Assembly: GCF_026810505.1 (NCBI RefSeq) | Contig: NZ_CP101750.1 | Coordinates: forward strand, 6,994,515 to 7,058,514 | Origin: Streptomyces sp. Je 1-369 | GTDB lineage: Bacteria; Actinomycetota; Actinomycetes; Streptomycetales; Streptomycetaceae | Length of the DNA stretch: 64,000 nt | Direction: 5' to 3' | Part shown: piece by piece, positions 17,191 to 24,882 of the stretch | Layout of the letters: each line of letters begins with the position of its first letter | Numbering within the stretch: position 1 is the stretch's first letter | The notes under the pieces: model-generated | What the model was told of the DNA's origin: nothing | The model's database searches: none | What the model saw: the letters and a program-made list of their open reading frames with translations, nothing else | Position numbers and translations under genes: made by a program

Positions 17191-18006
17191 TCAGGCGCCC
17201 TGGCCGGGGCGTGCGGTCGACGACGGGATGGGCAGCTGGCCGATGCCCGCCTTGGTGAAGGCGTTGCGCCGCGGCTCGTTGGTGATCTTCAGCGCCGACG
17301 CGCACGTCAGGTTCACCGGGTCCCACCGGAGTTCGCCGTTCGTCTGCACCAGCTTGTGCAGCTGGACGCGCATCATGTACGAGTACGTCCCGGGACGGGA
17401 CGTGTCGACCGTCGCCGACCAGTACCAGCCGTCGGTGACCATGTCCGGCGAGCCGTACTCCGCCGGATACATGATCTTCGAGTCCACGGCCTCGCCGTAG
17501 ATGTCGGTGATCACCGGCGCCGGGTAGCTCGCCGCGGCCGTCGCGTCCTCGGTGACGACCTGACCCATGACGTCCACGATCTTCTGTCCGGACATCCGGC
17601 CCCGGGTGCGCCGCGTCGTCTTGACCCGGGTGCCCACACTCCGCCGGATGCGGTTGAGTTCGACCTCCGCGTCGGCGCTCGGCACCGTCGACTTGGCCGC
17701 GAGCTCCTGCAGTTCGGCGAGTGCCTGCTCGTCGGTCTGCCGGGCCCGCTCGACCTCGTAGCCGCGGGGCACGGTCGGCGGGATGGAACCGAGGCTGTAC
17801 GGCAGCCAGTTGAGCACCTGCTCGCTGGCCTGGGAGCCGTCACGCCAGTAGGAGCCGTTGATCGCGGTCACCAGCTCGGCGGTCCCCTGGTTCTCGGAGC
17901 CGTGCAGCTTCATGTTGTCGAACAGATAGGTGTTGCCTTCGAGCGTGCTGGACGCGAGCGCGTTGCCCACGTCCACGAGCACGATGATCGCCAACTGTTG
18001 GGGCAT
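17191..18006 (-). CDS. AidA/PixA-family protein with internal insertion, paralogue 2
   Basis: 271 residues, nearly twice the family length. The N-terminal half (LAIIVLVDVGNALASSTLEG, NTYLFDN, GTAELVTAINGS, QVLNWLPYSLGSI) and the C-terminal half (GWYWSATVDTSRPGTYSYMM) are standard AidA/PixA. Between them, about residues 75-165, is a charged, helix-prone, Ala/Arg/Thr-rich insertion (ERARQTDEQALAELQELAAK, KTTRRTRGRMSG) that I do not recognise. Because the insertion sits between strands, it could form an external arm. Start ATG 18006; the spacing to paralogue 1 is about 50 bases. Confidence 0.82.
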   Translation of the reverse strand: MPQQLAIIVLVDVGNALASSTLEGNTYLFDNMKLHGSENQGTAELVTAINGSYWRDGSQASEQVLNWLPYSLGSIPPTVPRGYEVERARQTDEQALAELQELAAKSTVPSADAEVELNRIRRSVGTRVKTTRRTRGRMSGQKIVDVMGQVVTEDATAAASYPAPVITDIYGEAVDSKIMYPAEYGSPDMVTDGWYWSATVDTSRPGTYSYMMRVQLHKLVQTNGELRWDPVNLTCASALKITNEPRRNAFTKAGIGQLPIPSSTARPGQGA

Positions 18007-18055
18007 GATTCCGCCTTCGTCGTCGTTCCCGGCTTTGCCGTCGTCGTGGGGGCCG

Positions 18056-18529
18056 TTACTGACACATCAACGCGGGTGACTCGATGGACATGACGCTGTT
18101 GGAACCCTCGTACATCTGGAGTTCGAGGCGGTACTGGTACGGCACGCCCGGCGTCATCCAGTGCGGCACCACGCCGGTCCACACGTCGAGGTCGAGCTTG
18201 TCGCCATCGGACTCGTCCTGACCGCGGGCCTCGCCGTTCGTGGTGCCGGGCCGGCTCGTGGCGGGCCCCGACGCGGTCGCGCCGTTGTGCCCGTTGGACG
18301 GCGCGAACGAGATGTTCTTGATCTCGACCGGCGTCTGCAGGTCGAGGGCGAGCGCGGTCCAGGACACGACCTGGCCGGGCTTGACCACGGTCACGAGGTC
18401 CGCCGTGCCCTGGTGGGTGCTGTCGAACGCACTGTCGTCGACCATGCAGAGGTTGCCGTCGAGCAGCGTCTTGACGGACAGCGCACCGATGACGTCGACG
18501 ACGGCGATGATGTTCACCTGCGTTTTCAT
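18056..18529 (-). CDS. AidA/PixA-family protein, paralogue 1
   Basis: 157 residues: NIIAVVDVIGALSVKTLLDG and LCMVDDSAFDSTHQGTADLV, then KPGQVVSWTALALDL, a Gly/Ser/Asp-rich loop of about 30 residues, and VWTGVVPHWMTPGVPYQYRL near the end. All family landmarks are present. Two starts compete: ATG 18529 (preceded by AGGAGCGGT) and ATG 18544 (preceded by GGGAGTGGA and lying 8 bases from the upstream stop). I chose the first because it begins next to the family's first strand. It lies directly after the PaaK-like ligase gene. Confidence 0.86.
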   Translation of the reverse strand: MKTQVNIIAVVDVIGALSVKTLLDGNLCMVDDSAFDSTHQGTADLVTVVKPGQVVSWTALALDLQTPVEIKNISFAPSNGHNGATASGPATSRPGTTNGEARGQDESDGDKLDLDVWTGVVPHWMTPGVPYQYRLELQMYEGSNSVMSIESPALMCQ

Positions 18530-18552
18530 ACCGCTCCTGTTCATTCCACTCC

Positions 18553-20151
18553 CTAGCCGCGGTCCCGGACCAGCGGGACCTTTCCGACGGCTGTCCGCTC
18601 GATCTCCGCGGACAGCCTGGGCACGAATTTGAGCTGGAGGGTGTATCCGGTCCTCTCGATGGACGCGGCGTTGGCCTCGCCGTGGTTGAACAGCGAGAGC
18701 GCGCGCGGCAGCGCGTTCACGAACACCTGCTGGAGCCCGCACGGGCCGAGTACGGTGTCGGCGCGGTAGCTCAGCCCCATCACGTCGTCGACCGCCGCGT
18801 ACAGCGTGATCGTCTTGCCTTCGCGGTGGTTGACGAACTGGACGTCGTGCGCCACCGCGTCCAGGTCCACCACCTCCGCCGCCTTCAGCTCGTCGCGCAG
18901 CGCCGCGTAGGCCCGCGCCCCCGAGTACTGGCTGTCGTTGATGTGCAGCACGTCCCCGGTGCGGCCCGCGAACTCGAACTGCCGGGTCTTCAGACCGGGG
19001 CCGTCCGTATGGGGCCGGTGGATCATCCGGTCGCCCAGCTTCAGGCGCAGCAGCGGCGTCTCGTGCGCGTGCAGCCGCGTGACGACCAGCTCACCCTCCT
19101 CGCCCTCCGGGACCTGGCGCCCCTCCTCGTCGACGATCTCGATGAAGTGCAGGCCCGGCACCGCCGACAGATAGGGCGACGCGGCGTCCAGCTGCAGGCC
19201 GATCGTCTCCGCCTGGGTGGCGGCGAAGTAGCTGAGGATCGACAGGTTCGGATACAGCGCCTGGAGCTCCACCCGCTTGCGCTGCGGCAGTACCCCGCTG
19301 CCGTACAGGGCGACACGGAAACTGTCGCGGTACTCCTGGCGCATGCCCGCGCCGAGGTCCGCGAGGATCGCGATGCCCGCCGAGATCCCCATCAGGGCCT
19401 TGGGGCCCCGGTAGGAGAACATGTGCTCGAGCACGGGGGCCGTGACGGGTCCCGCGCCGACGTAGTTGACGCCGGGCACGTGTTGCAGCACGCCGCCGAC
19501 CATGGTGCCGCTGCTCCACATCTGGTAGTCGGCCAACGTGGTGAACAGCCACTTCGGGTCGCTGCCCGCGAGGTGACCGGCCAGCTGATAGGCCCCCATG
19601 AAGCGGCCCGCGATCTCATAGGTGTCCTTCAACTCCCGCAAGGAGTAAACGACTTCGAGCGGACGGCCGCCGCTGGTGCCGCCGCTCGCGACGATCTCGA
19701 ATTCGCCGCGGGTGAGGGGCACCACCATGCCGGGCCGGGTGTCCATGAAGAAGTCGCGCTGGACGTCCTTGTCCGACAGCGGAATGCGCTGCCACTCCTC
19801 GTACGTCGCCGGGGCGTGCCCGATGCCGGCGCCGCGCAGCCGTTCGCGCCACAGCGGGTTGAGCAGCACGGTGTTCACCAACTGCTGGAGGCGGCGGAGC
19901 ACGACCGCGTCCTGGATCTCGTGGGGGATCTCGCTGTACAGCGTCTGGCAGACCCGCTCGCACTCGCGCATCTTGCTCGCGAACGAGGGGAGCACGGTGA
20001 CGGCTTCGACGGATTCCGGCTGCAGCTCCCAGTCGGGGATGAGCCAGTTGGCCAGTTCGAGGGCGCCGCCGGGAGCCGGTGCGGGCGATGGAATGTGCGG
20101 TGTCTGCGGTGGAACATGAGGTGCCTGTGGAGCGTGAGATGTACTCAACAT
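18553..20151 (-). CDS. PaaK-like adenylate-forming ligase
   Basis: 532 residues of the ANL superfamily, closest in layout to phenylacetate-CoA ligase-like proteins; expected to activate a carboxylic acid as acyl-AMP. The phosphate-binding loop is VASGGTSGGRP (about residues 157-167). The adenine/acid region includes YFAATQAETIG. The hinge and C-terminal motifs are GEEGELVVTRL, LLRLKLGDRM and FAGRTGDVLHIND, and the end reads RTAVGKVPLVRDRG with a candidate catalytic Lys. A Pro/His-rich 30-residue leader precedes the fold. No carrier protein is encoded nearby, so the acceptor (CoA, amine or protein) is unknown. It starts 9 bases after the decarboxylase with AGAGGGGACGG before the ATG. Confidence 0.8.
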   Translation of the reverse strand: MLSTSHAPQAPHVPPQTPHIPSPAPAPGGALELANWLIPDWELQPESVEAVTVLPSFASKMRECERVCQTLYSEIPHEIQDAVVLRRLQQLVNTVLLNPLWRERLRGAGIGHAPATYEEWQRIPLSDKDVQRDFFMDTRPGMVVPLTRGEFEIVASGGTSGGRPLEVVYSLRELKDTYEIAGRFMGAYQLAGHLAGSDPKWLFTTLADYQMWSSGTMVGGVLQHVPGVNYVGAGPVTAPVLEHMFSYRGPKALMGISAGIAILADLGAGMRQEYRDSFRVALYGSGVLPQRKRVELQALYPNLSILSYFAATQAETIGLQLDAASPYLSAVPGLHFIEIVDEEGRQVPEGEEGELVVTRLHAHETPLLRLKLGDRMIHRPHTDGPGLKTRQFEFAGRTGDVLHINDSQYSGARAYAALRDELKAAEVVDLDAVAHDVQFVNHREGKTITLYAAVDDVMGLSYRADTVLGPCGLQQVFVNALPRALSLFNHGEANAASIERTGYTLQLKFVPRLSAEIERTAVGKVPLVRDRG

Positions 20152-20160
20152 CCGTCCCCT

Positions 20161-21732
20161 CTACGCTTTTCCTGTTCCCTCTTCTCCGCCGAGCAGGTCC
20201 TGAGCCGTCCTCTTGATTTCGGACAGCAGCATCCGGAAGTGCTCGCCGGTGATCTGGTGGTTCATCATGACCACGCGCAGTGCCGCCACCCCGTCGATGT
20301 TCACCTTCGAGATGAAGAAGTTCCCCTCGAATTTGATGCGGTTCCTGAGGGCGATCTGCAAATGGTGCACGTCTTTCTTCTCGAGTCGCCTGCCGAGTTT
20401 GTTTTCGAGGTCGGCCGGATGGTAGCGGAAGCACAGAATGTTCGCTTCCGGACGGTGCAGGGTCTCGAAGTCCGGATCGGCCCGTACGACGCCATAGGCT
20501 TCCTCCGTCAACTGACAGAGATACTCGATTTTCTCCGCGAAGAGGGCCCGCCCGTAAATGGCCCACAGTGCCCACAGCGTCATGATCATCGGACGCTTCG
20601 TGCACTCGAAGTTCTTTCCGCCGCTGTCGTAGGCGGTATAGACGTCCTGCTCCTCGTCGAAGACGTAGCTCGCCTTCTGCCGGAATGCCGAGAGCGCGGT
20701 CTCCTTGTTCCGGTAGAAGAGCATCGTGCAGGGCGCGGGCACGAACATCATCTTGTGCGCGTCCCAGGTCAGGGAGTCAGCCTTCTCGATGCCCCGCAGC
20801 TTGGCGCGGAGCGCGTCCGACACCAGCAGGCTCGCGCCGTGCGCGCCGTCGATGTGCAGCCAGATGTCCTTCTCGCGGGCCACCTCGGCGAGTTCGTCGA
20901 TCGGGTCGAAGGCACCCACCGAGGTGCTGCCGGCCGAGGCGACCATGCAGAACACCTTGAGGTTCTGCCGCTCGGCCGCCTCCAGGGTGGCGCGCACCTC
21001 GCCGGGGCAGATCTGCTGCTGCCGGTTGAGCGGCAGCCGGACGAGCTGCGCGTCGCCGATGCCGAGCACGCCGGCCGCCCGCGCCACGCTGTAGTGCACG
21101 TCCGCGCCGACCGCGATGGCGGGCCTCGGCTGGCCGCGGACCGCCGAACCGCCCTGTGACCAGTACCCCGGCAGCTTCTCGTTCCTGGCCGCGAGCAGCG
21201 CGGTCAGGTTGGCGAGCGAGCCGCCCGACGTGGTGAGCATGGTGAAGCGCTCCGGGTCCCACCCGATGAAGCGGTTCAGCTCGTCGGCCATGATCCGCTC
21301 CACGGCGTTGGGCAACTGGCCCGCCTCGTAGAACGAGGACGGCTGGTTGACCACGGAGCTGACGAAGTCGATGACGCCGGCGAGCGGCACGACTCCGGAG
21401 AACTGCCGCCCCATGTAACCGGGGGAGTGGACCTGGATTCCCGTACGGACGTACAGGTCGATGATGCCCGCCAGACGCTCCTCGTCGAACGCGGCGATCT
21501 TGTCGTGCTCGGTCGTCATGAGCTCTCTCGCGGCCTGGGAGAGCCTGGCCGGTTCGATCAGTTCGAGACCCCTGATCGAGATGTCCGACAGGTGTTTCTC
21601 CAGCTTGGCGAGAGCTGTTTCCGAGTTCTCCCTGAACTGCTGCGGATCAAAGGCCTCCAGCAGCAATCCGCTCCGATCCGATGTTAAGTCACTCCGTTCC
21701 GATCCGGGATCACTCGAGCGAGATTCCTTCAC
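20161..21732 (-). CDS. PLP-dependent group II decarboxylase
   Basis: 523 residues resembling aromatic-amino-acid, glutamate or diaminobutyrate decarboxylases. Visible motifs are TTSGGSLANLTALLAARN (cofactor phosphate loop), VHYSVARAAGVLGIG, ASAGSTSVGAFDPIDELAEV, HIDGAHGAS and WDAHKMMFVP, whose Lys should bind PLP. It is predicted to turn an amino acid into an amine; the substrate cannot be read from sequence. GTG 21732 is preferred for its AAGGGGGACCCTA ribosome binding site over GTG 21813. Codon 16 is TTA (21685-21687), so translation of this first operon gene should depend on bldA tRNA. It heads the six-gene operon. Confidence 0.87.
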   Translation of the reverse strand: MKESRSSDPGSERSDLTSDRSGLLLEAFDPQQFRENSETALAKLEKHLSDISIRGLELIEPARLSQAARELMTTEHDKIAAFDEERLAGIIDLYVRTGIQVHSPGYMGRQFSGVVPLAGVIDFVSSVVNQPSSFYEAGQLPNAVERIMADELNRFIGWDPERFTMLTTSGGSLANLTALLAARNEKLPGYWSQGGSAVRGQPRPAIAVGADVHYSVARAAGVLGIGDAQLVRLPLNRQQQICPGEVRATLEAAERQNLKVFCMVASAGSTSVGAFDPIDELAEVAREKDIWLHIDGAHGASLLVSDALRAKLRGIEKADSLTWDAHKMMFVPAPCTMLFYRNKETALSAFRQKASYVFDEEQDVYTAYDSGGKNFECTKRPMIMTLWALWAIYGRALFAEKIEYLCQLTEEAYGVVRADPDFETLHRPEANILCFRYHPADLENKLGRRLEKKDVHHLQIALRNRIKFEGNFFISKVNIDGVAALRVVMMNHQITGEHFRMLLSEIKRTAQDLLGGEEGTGKA

Positions 21733-22435
21733 TAGGGTCCCCCTTGGAAAGCCCCCGTGTACCCGACATGGTTGTTCCGGTGCGCACGACCGGGCGGCGG
21801 CAGGCTTTTCCACCGGCGTCGCGGCAAAGGCTTGCCGTCCGGCTGATCAAACCGGACGGCGCATCCTTTTCCGACGGCGCGCGTTTCAGCGCAGGCCGCA
21901 CGGACTCCCCCCTCGAAGAGTTCTGCGCAGCTGTCATCTCCCGGCATGGTCAGTGCCTGCCCCACAGCGACCACCGTAGGCGTCGTCGATAAAACGAGAA
22001 ATCGAAACTCCGAGTTCTGTCCGAAAGGGAGCGCGGACCACCTGATGGTTCGTCACTCAACAGTTGCCACACCCGCAACCGGAGCGTTCCGGAGCTTCAG
22101 GGCGGCTCCCCGCTTTTCGGACACCATGCCGTCGGCATGTGCGCGGCGGATAGGCAAAGCGGCAGGACCGGGGACGGGCACGGGGCGGCGCAAGGCGTTT
22201 TCTGCCAATCCGGGCGTCGGTTGCGGAGGGCTTCGTACTGGCCCTGCCCGGCGCCGTGATCGAGGCGGATATCTCCCGCTCCGTCACGACGATCCGGCCA
22301 CGCGAACGAGCTGACGGCGGGATGTTCGAACAGGGCGGAGGGGTGTGACCGCGGGTGCGGTGACCGTGCCGACAGATGTCGTCGGGACGGCCACCGCTCC
22401 TCCCCCGGTCGGTGGGCGCGCCGGTCCGCGCCGGT
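21733..22435 (-). promoter_or_regulatory. Leader/promoter region of the AidA/PixA operon
   Basis: A 703-base gap between two minus-strand genes with no convincing gene on either strand. It must contain the operon promoter. At 21834-21860 a perfect 9-bp inverted repeat GCCGTCCGG...CCGGACGGC with a 9-base loop lies about 100 bases before the decarboxylase start, where it could be an operator or an attenuating hairpin. The stretch 21985-22030 is locally AT-rich (TAAAACGAGAAATCGAAA) and is the likeliest promoter zone. The rest is unremarkable high-GC sequence. Confidence 0.45.
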
Positions 22436-24688
22436 TCAGTGGCTGGTGGCGTCGGACGGCTCGCAGCGGTACAGGGATGGCGCGGGCGCCTCGGGGGCGT
22501 CGTTCGCGGGTGCCGGCTCGGCGTCGGCGGTCGCTCCTCCGTACGCCCGCGGGTCGACCTCGGCGCAGGCGGACGCGACCCAGGAGCCGATTTCCGAGGC
22601 CTTCGAGCCCGCGTCGGTGACCAGGGCGAAGCGGAGGTCTCCCGAGGCGACGAGGTGCCGGTACTCGGTGAGGGTCACGGATGTCGAGTGCATCCCGGCG
22701 AGCGGCAGGACGGGTGTGCCCTCGGCGTAGATGTACGGCGCCGCGGCCTCCCAGTTCTCCGCGGAGAAGGTGTACTCGGTATCCCCGTCGTGCTGCTGGA
22801 CGTAGCCGAGAAGCTTGCTCTGGGCGGGCGTCAGGGAGGTGCGCAGGTCCCGGCCGACGGCGCCCACGCCACCCGTCGGGCCGGCGCCTCCGCCGGCGGG
22901 ACCGCCGGGTCCGCCGCCCGCGCCGGGCCGGTGGCTGATGGAGGGCTTCCCCGTCGGCAGCCCGGCGGGCAGCGGGCCCGCCGCGGCGTCGAACGCCGAG
23001 CCCGCGTGCCGCTCGTTCAGCACCGAGAGCGACCAGGCGGCGGGCGCGGCGAACATGGCCACGCAGCCGGCCAGCAACCCCGCGGCGGCGAAGCGGCGGC
23101 GTGCGGTGGTCCGACGGAGCGTCAGCGCGAGGACGGCGCCGAGCGCGGCCGCGACGGTCAGGGGGATCAGCCACGGCGCGAAGTCGGTGTAGTCGGAGGC
23201 GAGACGGACGGTCCAGGCGGTCTCGGCGACGATGACGGCGGGCAGCACCCATACCCGTACCCCGCTCTCGGCCTTGCCGTGCGCGCGCCGGAGGGCGACG
23301 GTTCCGGCGGCGGCCAGCGCGGCGAGGGGCGGGGCGAGCGGCGCCAGGTAGGCGGTGTGGGGGAAGTCGAACGAGCTGAGCAGCGCGCCGGTCCCGATCA
23401 GCCAGACGCCCCACATCAGGTACCCGGCGCGGGCCCGGTCGGTGCGGGGGGCCTTGCGGTGCCGCAGCAGACCGTAGACCAGGGAGCACAGCGCCAGCGG
23501 GTACAGCCAGCCGATCTGCGGCGCGTAGCGGGAGCTCTCGAAGAGCTTGAGCGCGCTGGTGGAGTCGGCGTCGGGTCGGGGCTGCTTGCCGGTCGTGCCG
23601 CCGGTGCCGTCGGGTTCGGGTGCGCCGTCGGGTCCGGGTGCGCCGTCGGGGCCGGGGCCGGGTGCGCCGGTGCCGTCCGGCCCGGGGGAGCCGGTGCCGC
23701 GGGCGCGCCCGTCCTGGTCGTTCGCCGTGCCGCGGTCCTTCGGAGGAGCCTGGTCCCGGCCGCTGTCCGGGCCCGGGGACGTCCTCGCCGCGCCCGCGGC
23801 CAGCGCCGCCCCGTCGATCAGCCCCGCGTGCAGCCGGTTGAAGCCGTTGTAGCCGAAGACCATCGCCGCCGCGCTGTTGTCGGTGGAGCCGTCCACGTAC
23901 GGGCGGTCGCGCTCCGGGGTGAACGTCATCAGCGCCACCCACGACAGCGACACGGTGAACATCAACGCGCCCGCCAGGGCCAGTTGGCCGAGCCGACGCC
24001 GCAGCCGGACCGGCGCCGCCACGAGATAGCCGACGAACAGCGCGGGCACGATGACCCACGCCTCCATCATCTTCGCCTGGAAGCCGAGCCCGATCCACAG
24101 CGCGCAGAGCAGCAGCGACCGCAGCCGGGCGCTCCGCACCGCCCTCTGATACTGGTCGGCCGCGAGTACGAGGCACATGGTGACCGAGCCGTCGAGCATC
24201 GCGTGGCCGAACATGGAGGCCGCCACGGGCGTCACCGTGAGCAGCCCCGCGGCGAGCAGCCCGGCGGCAGGCCCCTGCCAGCGGCGCACCAGCCGGTACA
24301 TCACCAGTACGGAGATCACGCCCATGACGCACTGGGGCAGGGTCAGTGCCCAGTCGTGGAAGCCGAAGATCCGCGCCGACAGCGCCTGCGGCCACAGGAA
24401 GCCGCCGATCTTGTCCAGGGTGAGGGTGGCGGACGGATCGAGGCTGGTGAAGAGGAACGCCTCCCAGCTCACCGACATACTGCGCGCGGCCACGGAGTAG
24501 TAGGGGGCGTAGCCGCTGCTCGTGATGTTCCACGTGTAGAGCAGGGCGGCGAGGGCGGCGATGCCGAGGAGCGCGGGCCTGGCCCACCGGGGCTGGCCGG
24601 CGGGGGAGCGCCAGAACCGCAGCCGGCTCCGGGGCGTCCGGTCCGGCGAGGTCCGGCTCGCGGGCTGCGCGCTGGTCAGGGACGTCAT
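22436..24688 (-). CDS. GT39-family membrane glycosyltransferase (YkcB/ArnT-like)
   Basis: 750 residues; a polyprenyl-phosphate-sugar-dependent transferase of the GT39/PMT type acting at the outer face of the membrane. The N-terminal half has about eight to ten membrane helices beginning at ALLGIAALAALLYTWNI. The first outer loop holds the expected acidic segment (YSVAARSMSVSWEAFLFTS, then DPSATLTLDKIGG). A Pro/Gly/Asp-rich linker at about residues 275-365 comes from a three-unit 18-bp DNA repeat (23606-23659). More helices follow and a soluble C-terminal domain (about 590-740) typical of YkcA/B-like proteins. ATG 24688 follows AAGGGC. Acceptor and sugar are unknown. Confidence 0.88.
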   Translation of the reverse strand: MTSLTSAQPASRTSPDRTPRSRLRFWRSPAGQPRWARPALLGIAALAALLYTWNITSSGYAPYYSVAARSMSVSWEAFLFTSLDPSATLTLDKIGGFLWPQALSARIFGFHDWALTLPQCVMGVISVLVMYRLVRRWQGPAAGLLAAGLLTVTPVAASMFGHAMLDGSVTMCLVLAADQYQRAVRSARLRSLLLCALWIGLGFQAKMMEAWVIVPALFVGYLVAAPVRLRRRLGQLALAGALMFTVSLSWVALMTFTPERDRPYVDGSTDNSAAAMVFGYNGFNRLHAGLIDGAALAAGAARTSPGPDSGRDQAPPKDRGTANDQDGRARGTGSPGPDGTGAPGPGPDGAPGPDGAPEPDGTGGTTGKQPRPDADSTSALKLFESSRYAPQIGWLYPLALCSLVYGLLRHRKAPRTDRARAGYLMWGVWLIGTGALLSSFDFPHTAYLAPLAPPLAALAAAGTVALRRAHGKAESGVRVWVLPAVIVAETAWTVRLASDYTDFAPWLIPLTVAAALGAVLALTLRRTTARRRFAAAGLLAGCVAMFAAPAAWSLSVLNERHAGSAFDAAAGPLPAGLPTGKPSISHRPGAGGGPGGPAGGGAGPTGGVGAVGRDLRTSLTPAQSKLLGYVQQHDGDTEYTFSAENWEAAAPYIYAEGTPVLPLAGMHSTSVTLTEYRHLVASGDLRFALVTDAGSKASEIGSWVASACAEVDPRAYGGATADAEPAPANDAPEAPAPSLYRCEPSDATSH
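23606..23659. repeat. Three 18-bp tandem units within the GT39 gene
   Basis: Units GCCGTCGGGTTCGGGTGC, GCCGTCGGGTCCGGGTGC and GCCGTCGGGGCCGGGGCC encode the Pro-Asp-Gly-Ala linker in the glycosyltransferase's extracytoplasmic loop; probably length-variable. Confidence 0.75.
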
Positions 24689-24736
24689 GCCCTTGCTTCT
24701 ACCGGTACGGGGTTGTCCGGGGTCGGACGCGACGTA

Positions 24737-24863
24737 CCGGACAACAAGCGCCGGACAATGAGCGCGGGGCAACGAGCGCCGGACAACAAGCGCCGGACAA
24801 CGAGCGCGGGGCAACGAGCGCCGGACGACCGGGCGTCGGACAGCAAGCGTCGGGTGCCGGGCG
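24737..24863. repeat. 14-bp tandem repeat array (nine units)
   Basis: Nine head-to-tail units of consensus CCGGACAACGAGCG fill the gap between the WD40-STAND gene's end and the GT39 start. Units 1-6 form two nearly identical 42-bp triplets (24737-24778 and 24779-24820), differing at one base; unit 7 is 15 bases and units 8-9 are more diverged. There are no spacers, so it is not CRISPR. It lies in the promoter region of the GT39 gene. Confidence 0.9.
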
Positions 24864-24882
24864 GAGGCAGCTCCGCCCTCTC

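Noticed and set aside
16149..21732. Standard NRPS/PKS biosynthetic cluster
   Set aside because: No carrier protein, condensation, ketosynthase or export genes; only one ligase and one decarboxylase.
22284..24587. 767-codon frame overlapping the GT39 gene
   Set aside because: Arg-rich shadow without membrane helices; the GT39 frame has all the family features.
24737..24863. CRISPR array
   Set aside because: Units are contiguous 14-mers with no unique spacers and no cas genes.
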